Shown in pieces: positions 8,124 through 17,087 of a DNA stretch of 64,000 nt. The DNA is from Streptomyces parvus (lineage in GTDB: Bacteria > Actinomycetota > Actinomycetes > Streptomycetales > Streptomycetaceae). Within the stretch, counting starts at the first letter, position 1. Each line of letters starts with the position of its first letter. The translations under genes were made by a program, and so were the position numbers. A model generated the notes under the pieces. The model had not been told where the DNA came from. It did no database searches and saw nothing but the letters and a program-made list of their open reading frames with translations. Where the stretch lies: the NCBI RefSeq assembly GCF_014648875.1, contig NZ_BMRY01000001.1, positions 1,099,304 to 1,163,303 on the forward strand, written 5' to 3'.

Positions 8124-11100
8124 CAGCGGCCGGTACGCGCACCGACGCCCTCGAAGCGGGAGTGCTCCAGATCCGCGACCGGCGGGGAGAACCGGTCGGC
8201 CTGGGGTTCCTGGTCACCGATGAGCTGGCCCTGACCTGCGCCCATGTCGTCAGCGCCGCCCTCGGCACGGGCCACGGCACCGAGCCCTCCGCCGACGACC
8301 GGATCGACGTCACGCTTCCGCTGCTGCGGGCCCCAGCCCCCGGCGTCCCGGACAGCGCCCCGCCGATCACGGCGAGCGTCGAACACTGGGTCCCGCCCCA
8401 GCCGTCCGGCGCCGGCGACGTGGCCGTACTGCGCCTGGAAACCAGGGTGCGGGGCAGCCGGCCCATCCGGCTGGTGGACGAACCGGACGTGTGGAAGCAC
8501 CCCGCGCGGGTCTTCGGGTTCCCGGCGGGCCGCCCCGGGGGCGTGTGGCACGCGGCCCTGCTGCGTGCTCGACAGGCGCACGGATGGATTCAGGCAGACC
8601 TGGCCGAGGGCGGCTACCGGGTGTCCGGCGGCTTCAGCGGCAGTCCGGTGTGGGACGACGAACTCAGGGGCATCGTCGGCATGATGGCGGTGGCGGAGGA
8701 GGGCGAACCCCCGGCGAGCTATCTGATCCCGACGGCCGGTCTGCTGGACGCCTGGCCCGGGCTGCGCCCCCTGGTGCTGCCGCCGTCGCCGTTCCGGTCC
8801 CTGACTGCGTTCCAGGAGAGCGACGCCGCCCTCTTCCACGGCCGCCGGACGGAGTCCGACCAGGTCGCCCGCATGGTCTCCCGCGAACGCTGGACCGCGA
8901 TCGTGGGCCCCTCCGGCTCCGGCAAGTCCTCCCTGGCCCGCGCCGGAGTCGTGCCGAGACTACGGCGGGACGGCACGTCGGTGATCGTGCTGCGGCCCTC
9001 GGCGGGCAGCAGCCCGGTCGCCCGGCTGGCCCAGGAACTGCTGGCGCTGCTGGAACCCGGCCTGTCCGGGACCGAGCGGCTGGACCGCGCCCCGGCGCTC
9101 GGCCGGGCGCTGACCGGCCGGCGCCCCCTGGCCGACGTCGTCCCCCTGCTGCTCGACCGGCAGGGGACCCGTCGGCTGCTGATCGTGATCGACCAGTTCG
9201 AGGAACTGCTCGCGCGCGAGGCGACGGCCGTCGACGAGCTGGCCGCGGTGCTGTTCGACGAGGCCCTGCCGGACACGGTCCGGATCCTGACCACGCTCCG
9301 GGCCGACTTCCTGGGCACGGTCCTCGACCACCCGGGGCTCGGCCATGCCTTCGACGGGCGGCGGGCCTACGCCCTCGGCCCGATGAGCACCGGCAGCCTG
9401 CGCGACATCATCACCCTTCCGGTGGAGGCCGTCCCCGGCGTCCACTACGAACCCCACCTCGTCGACCGCATCCTCGCCGACACCGGCGCCGAACCCGGCG
9501 CGCTGCCCCTGCTCGGCTTCGCCCTCGACGAGCTCTGGCGGGAGCAGCAGGAGGCACACGGGACGCTCACCCATGAGGCGTACGAGAACATCGGCGGCGT
9601 CGCCGGCGCCCTGCACGACCACCTCGTCGAGGTCTGGGCCGCCCATGTCCCGGCGGCCGACGAGGCGGCGGCACGGCGGCTGTTCACCCAGCTCATCCGG
9701 GTACCCCTGGAGTCGGGAGGCGTCACGCGGCGCGTCGTCACCCGTACCGAACTCGACGCCGGGGCGTGGGACGTCGCGCAGCGCCTCGCCGTCACCCGTC
9801 TCCTCGTCACCGGCCGGGACGCCGGGGGGACCGAGACCGTCGAACTGGCCCACGAGGCACTCATCTCCACCTGGGGCAAGCTGGCGGACTGGGCCGCGGA
9901 GGACCGTTCCTTCCTGGTCTGGCGTGAGTCCCTGCGCCACGACATGCGCCGCTGGACCGCCGCCGGACGCCCACCCGACCTGCTGCCGAGCGTGGACGCC
10001 CTGGCGGGCGCCAAGCCATGGCTGGACACCCGCGGGGCCGAAATCGCCGCTGCCGAGCACGAATTCCTCGAACTCGGCAGCGCCCATCACCGTTCGCGGA
10101 GCCGCAGGCGGCGGGCTGTCCGGTCCGGCTTCGGCATCCTGATCGTCCTCGCGGTGCTGTTCGGGGGGATGTTCGCGTACACGCGGCAGCAGAGCGAGGA
10201 ACGCCAGGCACTCGCCGACTCGCGCTCCCTCACCCAGTTCTCCCAGGACCAGGCCGAGTTCGACCCCGCCCTCTCGGTGAAGCTGGCGCTCGCGGCGTAC
10301 GACACCGCGCCCACCCAGGAGGCGCGCAGCCAGTTGCTGCGGCAGCACCTCGGCCTCTCGGGATCGACCCGCGTGCTCTCCGGTCTGCTCGGTACGGTCC
10401 GGCAGTTCCGGACGAGCCGGGACGGTGACGTCGTCTTCGCCCGGTCGACCCTGGGTCGCGCGACGCTGTTCGTGAACTCGCTCACCGACGGCATGCGCGT
10501 CGAGCACTTCTCCCGCAAGGCGGTGTCCAGGGTGATGGTCTCGGCCGACGGCAGCCGCGCCGCCTTCATCGGCGACGACGGGTCCGCCGGCTGGTTCGAG
10601 GTGCGGCCGGACGCCGACCGGATCATCGGCCCGGTACACGAACTCCCGTCGGCGAAAGACCTGTTGCACTACCCCTATGCGCCCGGCAGCGGGTTCGCCA
10701 TGTCCCTGGACGGACGGATGGTCGCCGCCCGGACCGAGGACGAGCTGGTGTGGTGGGACCTGGACCGTGACACCGCCGGGGCCCGGGTGCCCCTGCCGGC
10801 GGAGGCGGCCGGAAAGCTGTGGATCGGCCCCGGCAACCGGACCCTGCTGGTGGCGACCTCCGCCTACGACAGGAACCGGATGGACGCCGGACTGATCGAG
10901 GTCGACCGGGCCACCGGGAAAACGCGTACGGTCACCCGCGCCGCCGACCAGATCCTGGTCTCGGGAGACCGGAAGACGGCGGCGAGCTGCCTCAACGGAA
11001 AGTCGGGCATGACGATCACTCTGCGGCGGATCTCGGACGGCGCCGAACTCGGCCGGTACGCCCACGGCGACCACGCCACCTGCACGATGCGGAGCATCGA

Positions 11101-12361
11101 TCCGACCGGACACCGTGTCGCCACGGGCGACGGCAGGAGCCTGTCCCTGGTCGACCTGTCCCGGTCCGAGCTGATCAGCGAGTCCACGCAGCTCGACGGC
11201 GTCACGGAATCGTCGGAGGACCTGGTGACCAACCGAGGCAGAATCCTCGTGGCCGGGAACAGCGACTCCTTGATCAACTACGTCGAACTGCCCACCGTGC
11301 CCAACGTCCTGAAAGTGAGCGAGCAGAAACTCAGTGCGGACGGCACGAAGCAGATCAGCCTCGTGGACGAGGGCGCGAGCCTGCAGGTCCACTCCGTGAC
11401 GGCCGTGGCGGTCGATCCGCCACTGGCCGAGGTGAAGCGCCCGCGACCGTACTGGCTCCCCAAGGACGGATACCAGCTCGTGCTCGACACGGAACGGACC
11501 CTGCTGGCCGACTGGGTCGCCAAGGACACCATCGTCATCCGGAGTACGTCCACCTTGAGGGAGACGGCCCGCATCACCGTTCCCGCACCACCGTCCCCCG
11601 CCGACCTCCGGTACTTCTTCGACCGTGACAAGCGTCTGGTGACCGTCTCCGGAACCCTGGTGCAGCAGTGGGACACACGCACCGGCGAGGAGCGCGCCCG
11701 CTTCGACATCAAGACCCTGACGTCCGGGGGCCGGGCGGACGCCGATCCGCCGACGACGCACGTCAGCAGATACCCCGAGGACGACCAGGTGGCCGTGCTC
11801 GTCTGGGGTGACCCCCGGCTCCGGATCGTCGACCTCACGACGGGAACCACCGAGGCGACCGTGAAGGTGCCCACCGATGCCGTCGCCGTACAGATCGACC
11901 CCAGCGCACGCTACCTGGCGGTCCTGCGCAGCGGAGGCATGGTGGAGCTCTGGCAGCGCGACCCGCTGCACAAGGAGCTGGGGCCCCTGCGCAGCCTGGC
12001 CGAGGACTCGATGAAGCCGTACGTAGCCAGCTTCATCGACAGGAAGGGCGGCTTCGTCGTGGCCGCCAACAGCTCCGTGCGCGTCTACGGGGTCGGCGGC
12101 CGCAGCTACCGGGAGTCGTACGACTTCGGCCGCGCGCCCTCCAGCAGCATGCTGGGCGAAGGCGCCTATGTCTTCCGCGACATGACTCCGGACGGCAAGT
12201 CCGTGATCTACCAGAACACGGACAACACCGGCGGGCCCTTGCGCCTCGACCCGGCGGAGTGGCGGCGCGCGTTGTGCAAGGTCATCGGCAACCGGACGTT
12301 CACTGCCGACGAACGGGCCGGCATTCCCGTACGCCTGCCTAGCCGCCCGGTCTGTCCGTGA
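8120..12361 (+). CDS. Trypsin-like protease - nSTAND1 NTPase - TM - beta-propeller fusion
   Basis: A 1413-residue multi-domain protein. Residues ~5-215 form a trypsin-like protease with a full triad: His42 in LTCAHVV, Asp100 in GDVAVLRL, and Ser173 in GGFSGSPVW (GFSGSP replacing GDSGGP). The STAND NTPase starts at FRSLTAFQESDAALFHGR, with Walker A GPSGSGKS at ~262-269 and Walker B LLIVIDQFEELL at ~353. A basic stop-transfer stretch precedes one membrane span at ~668-690 (GILIVLAVLFGGMFAY). The remaining ~700 residues are degenerate WD40/propeller-like blades. Known analogues couple ligand sensing by the propeller to NTP-driven protease activation in conflict or cell-death systems. It overlaps the convergent MFS gene by 23 bp at its 3' end. 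Confidence 0.9.
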   Translation: MTAAGTRTDALEAGVLQIRDRRGEPVGLGFLVTDELALTCAHVVSAALGTGHGTEPSADDRIDVTLPLLRAPAPGVPDSAPPITASVEHWVPPQPSGAGDVAVLRLETRVRGSRPIRLVDEPDVWKHPARVFGFPAGRPGGVWHAALLRARQAHGWIQADLAEGGYRVSGGFSGSPVWDDELRGIVGMMAVAEEGEPPASYLIPTAGLLDAWPGLRPLVLPPSPFRSLTAFQESDAALFHGRRTESDQVARMVSRERWTAIVGPSGSGKSSLARAGVVPRLRRDGTSVIVLRPSAGSSPVARLAQELLALLEPGLSGTERLDRAPALGRALTGRRPLADVVPLLLDRQGTRRLLIVIDQFEELLAREATAVDELAAVLFDEALPDTVRILTTLRADFLGTVLDHPGLGHAFDGRRAYALGPMSTGSLRDIITLPVEAVPGVHYEPHLVDRILADTGAEPGALPLLGFALDELWREQQEAHGTLTHEAYENIGGVAGALHDHLVEVWAAHVPAADEAAARRLFTQLIRVPLESGGVTRRVVTRTELDAGAWDVAQRLAVTRLLVTGRDAGGTETVELAHEALISTWGKLADWAAEDRSFLVWRESLRHDMRRWTAAGRPPDLLPSVDALAGAKPWLDTRGAEIAAAEHEFLELGSAHHRSRSRRRRAVRSGFGILIVLAVLFGGMFAYTRQQSEERQALADSRSLTQFSQDQAEFDPALSVKLALAAYDTAPTQEARSQLLRQHLGLSGSTRVLSGLLGTVRQFRTSRDGDVVFARSTLGRATLFVNSLTDGMRVEHFSRKAVSRVMVSADGSRAAFIGDDGSAGWFEVRPDADRIIGPVHELPSAKDLLHYPYAPGSGFAMSLDGRMVAARTEDELVWWDLDRDTAGARVPLPAEAAGKLWIGPGNRTLLVATSAYDRNRMDAGLIEVDRATGKTRTVTRAADQILVSGDRKTAASCLNGKSGMTITLRRISDGAELGRYAHGDHATCTMRSIDPTGHRVATGDGRSLSLVDLSRSELISESTQLDGVTESSEDLVTNRGRILVAGNSDSLINYVELPTVPNVLKVSEQKLSADGTKQISLVDEGASLQVHSVTAVAVDPPLAEVKRPRPYWLPKDGYQLVLDTERTLLADWVAKDTIVIRSTSTLRETARITVPAPPSPADLRYFFDRDKRLVTVSGTLVQQWDTRTGEERARFDIKTLTSGGRADADPPTTHVSRYPEDDQVAVLVWGDPRLRIVDLTTGTTEATVKVPTDAVAVQIDPSARYLAVLRSGGMVELWQRDPLHKELGPLRSLAEDSMKPYVASFIDRKGGFVVAANSSVRVYGVGGRSYRESYDFGRAPSSSMLGEGAYVFRDMTPDGKSVIYQNTDNTGGPLRLDPAEWRRALCKVIGNRTFTADERAGIPVRLPSRPVCP

Positions 12362-13676
12362 CCAGGGCCTGGTCCACGACGCGTCCGCGGCGGATCACCA
12401 GCGACATCAGTGCCGCCATCGCGCACAGCGCCCCCGCCGCGTACCAGACCACGTCGTAGCTGCCGAACACGTCCCGCGCGACGCCGCCGAGGAAGGCGAC
12501 CACCGCCGCGCCCACCTGGTGCGAGGCCAGCACCCAGCCGAAGACGATCGCGCTGTCGTCGCCGTACTGCTCACGGCAGAGGGCGAGCGTCGGCGGGACG
12601 GTGGCGACCCAGTCGAGCCCGTAGAACACGATGAAGAAGACCATCGGCGGGCGCACTTCGGGGGCCATGAGCATCGGCAGGAACAGCAGCGAGATGCCGC
12701 GCAGCGCGTAGTAGACGGCGAGGAGCCGGCGGGCGTCGAAGCGGTCGGTGAGCCAGCCGGAGAAGATCGTGCCGATGACGTCGAAGACCCCGATCACGGC
12801 GAGCAGCGAGGCCGCCACGGTGATGGGCATGTGGTGGTCGTGGGCGGAGGGCACGAAGTGGGTGCGGATCAGACCGTTGGTGGAGGCCCCGCAGATCGCG
12901 AAGGCACCCGCGAGCAGCCAGAACGGCCCGGTGCGGGCCGCGTCGATCAGCACGCGCACCGCCCGGCGGGCGGCTCCCCGGGCGGGGGCGGGCTTCTCCA
13001 CGTACGTACCGCCGTACGGGGCGAGGCCCACATCGGCCGGGTGGTCGCGCATCAGGAGCCAGACGAACGGGACGACGACGAGGGACGCCAGGCCGACGGT
13101 GACCGAGGCGGGCCGCCAGCCGTGTTCGTCGACGATCCAGGCGCAGAGCGGGAGGAAGACGAGCTGCCCGGAGGCCCCCGCAGCGGTGAGGATGCCGGTG
13201 ACCAGGCCCCGGCGGGCGACGAACCAGCGGTTCGTGACGGTCGCGGCGAACGCCATCGCCATCGATCCCGTGCCGAGGCCGACCAACAGGCCCCAGTAGA
13301 TCATCAGTTGCCAGGAGGCCGTCATCCAGACGCTCGCGATGGCCCCGGCCGCCACCATGGTCAGCGCGATCGCCACGACCCGCCGGATGCCGAAGCGGTC
13401 CATGAGGGCGGCGGCGAACGGCGCGGTCAGCCCGTACAGCGCCATGTCGATGGAGACCGCGAGCCCGATCTCACCGCGCGACCAGCCGAACTCGGTGTGG
13501 AGCGGGTCGATGAGCAGGCCGGGCAGGGAGTTGAAGGCCGCACCGCCGATGATCGTCACGAAGGTGACGGCGGCGACGAGCCAGGCCCGGTGAATGCGGG
13601 GGCGGGAGCGGCGGTGCGCCTCGCGCGGCGGCTGCGGCCGACCGTCCTGGGCTGCGCTTTCGATGGTCTCGGTCAC
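12339..13676 (-). CDS. MFS transporter (12 TM, OFA/monocarboxylate-like)
   Basis: A 445-residue integral membrane protein. It starts at GTG 13676 with AGGAAG upstream. After a charged N-terminal tail, hydrophobic segments begin at LVAAVTFVTIIGGAAFNSLPG and continue through two bundles of six. The loop between TM2 and TM3 carries the major-facilitator DRFG motif (AALMDRFGIRRV), repeated in the second half as SGWLTDRFDARR. A cytoplasmic loop near the middle contains YGGTYVEKPAPARG. Overall it resembles oxalate/formate or monocarboxylate transporters; the substrate is unknown. Its stop lies inside the end of the trypsin-STAND gene. A small membrane protein gene lies upstream on the same strand. 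Confidence 0.88.
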   Translation of the reverse strand: MTETIESAAQDGRPQPPREAHRRSRPRIHRAWLVAAVTFVTIIGGAAFNSLPGLLIDPLHTEFGWSRGEIGLAVSIDMALYGLTAPFAAALMDRFGIRRVVAIALTMVAAGAIASVWMTASWQLMIYWGLLVGLGTGSMAMAFAATVTNRWFVARRGLVTGILTAAGASGQLVFLPLCAWIVDEHGWRPASVTVGLASLVVVPFVWLLMRDHPADVGLAPYGGTYVEKPAPARGAARRAVRVLIDAARTGPFWLLAGAFAICGASTNGLIRTHFVPSAHDHHMPITVAASLLAVIGVFDVIGTIFSGWLTDRFDARRLLAVYYALRGISLLFLPMLMAPEVRPPMVFFIVFYGLDWVATVPPTLALCREQYGDDSAIVFGWVLASHQVGAAVVAFLGGVARDVFGSYDVVWYAAGALCAMAALMSLVIRRGRVVDQALVTDRPGG

Positions 13677-13750
13677 ATGGACCAGCTTCCTGGCCTGCGG
13701 CTTTCCCCACGAGTGGCCGGAGAGACACGGTTCGCAGGAATCGGGCCACG

Positions 13751-13787
13751 GGATCGGTTCATGCGATCGGATCCTGCGATCGGGTCC
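13751..13787. repeat. Short tandem direct repeats, 13-bp unit TGCGATCGG(A/G)TCC
   Basis: Two adjacent 13-bp units (13762-13774 and 13775-13787) and a partial GGATCGGTTCA unit just before them lie in the 114-bp gap between the small membrane protein gene and the MFS gene. They could be a binding array for the MFS promoter. Function is inferred from position only. Confidence 0.4.
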
Positions 13788-13790
13788 TGC

Positions 13791-14216
13791 CTAGGCGCGC
13801 CTCCGGGCCCCCGCGTGCACGGACCAGGCCGCCGCCGCACCCACCGCGTACCAGAACAGATCCGGCGCGTTGAAGGTCGAACCGAGGATCAGCCGGGCCG
13901 CCGTGCTGTGTACCGACAGCTCCGCCGGTACGCCGGTGAGCTGCGCGAACTCCACCGCCCAGCTCAGACCCAGTGCCGTGGCAGCCACCGCGAGAGGGCG
14001 GGCACGAGGTGCGCAGAAGGCGACGAGCGTGCAGAGCAGCACTGTGTAGAGCGCGCTCCCGGCGTACTTGGCGAGGGCCCCGTCCGCCCCGGCGCGCACG
14101 GCGAGACCCGCGGCGACGGTCCCGAGGGCCGCCACCGCCGCAACCCCGCGAGCCATGAGCCTACGGCTGTCACGATCGGCGTCGGGAATGGACATGGGAT
14201 CTGTCGGCTTCTCCAT
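13791..14216 (-). CDS. Small membrane protein, DUF2809/VanZ-like
   Basis: About 141 residues from the ATG at 14216 (MEKPTDPMSIPDAD); an upstream in-frame start at 14267 and an internal ATG at 14195 are alternatives. Four hydrophobic segments are visible: GVAAVAALGTVAAGLAV, YAGSALYTVLLCTLVAF, PLAVAATALGLSWAVEF and LFWYAVGAAAAWSV. The WAVEFAQLTG...LILGSTFNAPDLFWY block is typical of DUF2809 proteins. The function of that family is unknown. It is divergent from the GlxA-type regulator at 14291. Confidence 0.78.
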   Translation of the reverse strand: MEKPTDPMSIPDADRDSRRLMARGVAAVAALGTVAAGLAVRAGADGALAKYAGSALYTVLLCTLVAFCAPRARPLAVAATALGLSWAVEFAQLTGVPAELSVHSTAARLILGSTFNAPDLFWYAVGAAAAWSVHAGARRRA

Positions 14217-14290
14217 CACATCGCTAACCTGTATCAGCTCGTGGTCTATACCAGCCACCCGCTCCACCGGTGATCTCCGAGGAGGCCGTC

Positions 14291-15277
14291 ATGCCGCACC
14301 GCGTCGTCGTCCTGGCTCTCGACGGAGCGCTCCCCTTCGAACTGGGCATCCCCCAGCGGATCTTCGGCCGCTCCCTCGGCACCGAGCCGGACGGCCGGGA
14401 CCGGAAGCTGTACGAGGTGGTCACCTGCTCGATCCGCCCGCCCGGCCCGGTCCGGACCGATGCGGACTTCGCCGTTCTCGTGGAGCACGGCCCGGAGGCG
14501 CTCGCCACCGCCGACACCGTGGTCATCCCCGCCTCCTACGAGCTGGGCCCGGTCTTCGACGAGGGCAGGCTCACCGAGGAGCTGGCCGCCGCGCTCGCCC
14601 TGGTCCGGCCCGGCACCCGGATGGTGTCCATCTGCACCGGCAGCTACGTCCTGGCGGCGGCCGGATACCTCGACGGCCGCCCCGCCACCACGCACTGGTC
14701 GTCCGCCGACCACTTCCAGCGGACCTTCCCGCAGGTCCGCGTCGACCCGGACGTCCTGTTCATCGACGACGGCGACGTCCTGACCTCCGCCGGGGTAGCG
14801 GCCGGGATCGACCTCTGCCTGCACCTGGTGCGGCGCGACCACGGGGCGGCCGTCGCGAACGAGATCGCCCGCCGCACGGTGGTGCCCCCGTACCGGGACG
14901 GCGGGCAGGCCCAGTACATCCACCGCCCGCTCCCCGAACCGCAGTTCGCGACCACGACCGCCGCCCGTGCCTGGGCGCTGGCCCGGCTCGACCGGCCGAT
15001 CCTGCTGCGGGACATGGCGGAGCAGGAGGCCATGAGCGTACGGACGTTCACGCGCCGCTTCCGCGAGGAGGTCGGGATCAGCCCCGGCCAGTGGCTCACC
15101 CAGCAGCGGGTGGAGCGGGCCCGCCAGCTGCTGGAGTCGACGGACCTGTCCATCGACCAGGTGGCCCGGGACGCGGGCTTCGGCACGGCGACCTCGCTGC
15201 GCCAGCACCTCCAGGCGGCCCTGGGCGTGCCGCCGACGGTCTACCGGCGTACGTTCCGGTCGTCGGCGGACGCCTAG
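14291..15277 (+). CDS. GlxA-family transcriptional regulator (DJ-1/PfpI domain + AraC HTH)
   Basis: A 328-residue protein whose ATG at 14291 sits five bases after GAGGAGG. Residues ~1-190 form a DJ-1/PfpI-like sensor domain (VVVLALDGALPFELGIPQRIFG, RMVSICTGSYVLAAAGYLDGR with the elbow Cys, and TSAGVAAGIDLCLHLV). The C-terminal ~100 residues are a double helix-turn-helix AraC domain (SVRTFTRRFREEVGISPGQWL; DQVARDAGFGTATSLRQHL). Family members are cytoplasmic transcription regulators that sense small molecules. Divergence from the small membrane protein and MFS genes suggests those as targets. Confidence 0.92.
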   Translation: MPHRVVVLALDGALPFELGIPQRIFGRSLGTEPDGRDRKLYEVVTCSIRPPGPVRTDADFAVLVEHGPEALATADTVVIPASYELGPVFDEGRLTEELAAALALVRPGTRMVSICTGSYVLAAAGYLDGRPATTHWSSADHFQRTFPQVRVDPDVLFIDDGDVLTSAGVAAGIDLCLHLVRRDHGAAVANEIARRTVVPPYRDGGQAQYIHRPLPEPQFATTTAARAWALARLDRPILLRDMAEQEAMSVRTFTRRFREEVGISPGQWLTQQRVERARQLLESTDLSIDQVARDAGFGTATSLRQHLQAALGVPPTVYRRTFRSSADA

Positions 15278-15294
15278 GACGGACGCCATCAGCG

Positions 15295-15948
15295 TCAGCC
15301 CGCGCGCCCCACCAGGTCGTCCAGCTCGGCCCGGAACAACCGGTCCGGGTCGAAGCCCATGCCCGTGAAGTGGCCCGCCAGCTCCAGGGACAGCACCCCG
15401 TGCAGCCGGGTCCAGAACGCCAGGGCCCGCCGCAGCACCCCGGGCGGGGCCGGATGGTCCCCGGCCCAGTCGCGGTGGTCCGCCAGGTGGGCGGCGAACG
15501 GCGAGGCGGGCGGGTCCGGTTCGAAGGCCGTCCAGGCGGTCAGCAGGTCGGCCATGATCTCCTGCGAGATGCCGGTGATCTCGTCGGGCGCGTGGTAGCC
15601 GGGGACGGGGGTGCCGTAGACGAGGAAGTACCGGTGGGGGTCCGCCAGGGCCCAGTCGCGCAGGACGTGAGCGAGGGCGGCCGGGTCGGCGCCGGTGACG
15701 GCCGCCGTGTGGACGGCGTCGGCGAGACTGCGGTACGCGTCCCGGACGAGCTCGGTGATCAGCTCGTCCCGGCCGGCGAAGTAGCGGTAGAGCGCGGGTC
15801 CGCTGACGCCCATCCGCTTGGCGATCGCGTTGAGGGAGAGCGCGGAGGCCCCGGCCGTGGCGATCTGCTCCCAGGCGTGCTGCTTGATCTCGGCGCGCAC
15901 CTGGGCGCGGTAGCGCTCGCGCGGAGTCTTCGCGTCGGACCCGGCCAT
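15295..15948 (-). CDS. TetR/AcrR-family transcriptional regulator
   Basis: A 217-residue repressor. The N-terminal HTH is clear: IKQHAWEQIATAGASALSLNAIAKRMGVSGPALYRYFAGRDELI. The C-terminal helical ligand domain (VRDAYRSLADAVHTAA, RALAFWTRLHGVLSLELAGHFTGMG) matches the WHG-type TetR C-terminal domain. Upstream of its start lies AT-rich DNA containing CGTTAGA, a half-site shared with the palindrome at 19316, within an imperfect TACCT...AGGTA repeat, which suggests autoregulation. The downstream acyl-CoA genes, whose promoters carry TCTGACGG-type palindromes, are its likely regulon; an acyl-CoA would be a natural inducer. That assignment is inference. Confidence 0.9.
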   Translation of the reverse strand: MAGSDAKTPRERYRAQVRAEIKQHAWEQIATAGASALSLNAIAKRMGVSGPALYRYFAGRDELITELVRDAYRSLADAVHTAAVTGADPAALAHVLRDWALADPHRYFLVYGTPVPGYHAPDEITGISQEIMADLLTAWTAFEPDPPASPFAAHLADHRDWAGDHPAPPGVLRRALAFWTRLHGVLSLELAGHFTGMGFDPDRLFRAELDDLVGRAG

Positions 15949-16037
15949 GGACGGCCACCTTCCCCGGCTCGCTCGCCTGCTACCTGCTGAAAATTTCGTT
16001 AGAAGGTATCAGGGAACCCTGTGCCGGCCGGGAAGGC

Positions 16038-17087
16038 TCAGAACACCAGCACCCCCCGGGCCACCCGCCCGTGGTGCGCGTCGTCGGCCGCCTTGGCGAA
16101 GTCCTCCACCGGGTACGTCTCCGTCACCAGCTCGTCCAGCAGCAGCCGGCCCTCCCGGTACAGGTCCGCGTACAGGGCGATGTCCCGCTGCGGCCGCGAG
16201 GAGCCGTAGCGGCAGCCCAGGATCGACTTGTCCAGGTACATCGAGGAGACGACGAACGACGCCTCGGCGCTCGCCGCCGGGACGCCGAGCAGGATCGCCT
16301 GGCCGTGCCGGTCCAGCAGGTCGATCGCCTGGCGGATCAGCTCGGTGCGGCCGACGCACTCGAAGGCGTGGTCGGCTCCGTCGGGCAGGATGTCGCGCAC
16401 CCCGTCGGCCGAGGTCAGGAAGTGCGTGGCGCCGAACCGCCGGGCCACCGCCTCCTTCGCCGGGTTGCTGTCGACGGCGACGACGGTGAGCGCACCGGCC
16501 AGCCGGGCCCCCTGGAGCACGTTGAGGCCGATGCCGCCGGTGCCGATGACCACGACGCTGTCGCCGAGGCCGACCTGCGCCCGGTTCAGGACGGCCCCGA
16601 CGCCGGTGAGTACCCCGCAGCCGATCAGGGCGGCGGAGGTGAGGGGCAGATCGGCCGGGATCTTCACGGCCTGGACGGCGCGCACCACCGTACGTTCCGC
16701 GAAGGCGGAGTTGGAGGCGAACTGGAACACCGGCTCCCCGCCCCGCGAGAACGGCCGCCCGGGCCGCCCGATCGCCTTGCGGCACATGGTCGGCCTGCCC
16801 CGGTCGCACTGGGCGCAGGCCCCGCAGTTGGCGAGGGTGGACAGCGCGACATGGTCACCGGGCCGTACGTGGACGACGCCGGGTCCGACCGCCTCCACCA
16901 CGCCCGCGCCCTCGTGGCCGAGCACCACGGGGACGGGGAAGGGGATCGTGCCGTCGATGACCGACAGGTCGCTGTGGCAGAGCCCGGCGGCGGCGATCGC
17001 CACCAGCACCTCGCCGGGGCCCGGGTCGCGTATCTCCAGGTCGTCGACGACCTCGGTCCGTGTGCCGTCGAAGACGACGCCTCTCAT
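16038..17087 (-). CDS. Zinc-dependent alcohol dehydrogenase (MDR superfamily)
   Basis: A 349-residue enzyme starting MRGVVFDGTRTEVVDD. The frame is open far upstream only because of GC bias. The catalytic zinc region shows AAGLCHSDLSV and GHEGAGVVEAVG. The structural zinc Cys4 lobe is NCGACAQCDRGRPTMC. The Rossmann dinucleotide fold is VVVIGTGGIGLNV with Asp of VAVDSNP selecting NAD. It oxidises an alcohol or hydroxyacyl intermediate in the cytoplasm. Its ATG overlaps the stop of the upstream acyl-CoA dehydrogenase gene (ATGA), so the two are coupled and probably act in one pathway. Confidence 0.92.
   Translation of the reverse strand: MRGVVFDGTRTEVVDDLEIRDPGPGEVLVAIAAAGLCHSDLSVIDGTIPFPVPVVLGHEGAGVVEAVGPGVVHVRPGDHVALSTLANCGACAQCDRGRPTMCRKAIGRPGRPFSRGGEPVFQFASNSAFAERTVVRAVQAVKIPADLPLTSAALIGCGVLTGVGAVLNRAQVGLGDSVVVIGTGGIGLNVLQGARLAGALTVVAVDSNPAKEAVARRFGATHFLTSADGVRDILPDGADHAFECVGRTELIRQAIDLLDRHGQAILLGVPAASAEASFVVSSMYLDKSILGCRYGSSRPQRDIALYADLYREGRLLLDELVTETYPVEDFAKAADDAHHGRVARGVLVF

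Noticed and set aside
8960..11971. A 1003-codon open frame on the minus strand
   Set aside because: It is antisense to the trypsin-STAND gene and has no domain; long antisense frames are common in 70+% GC coding DNA.
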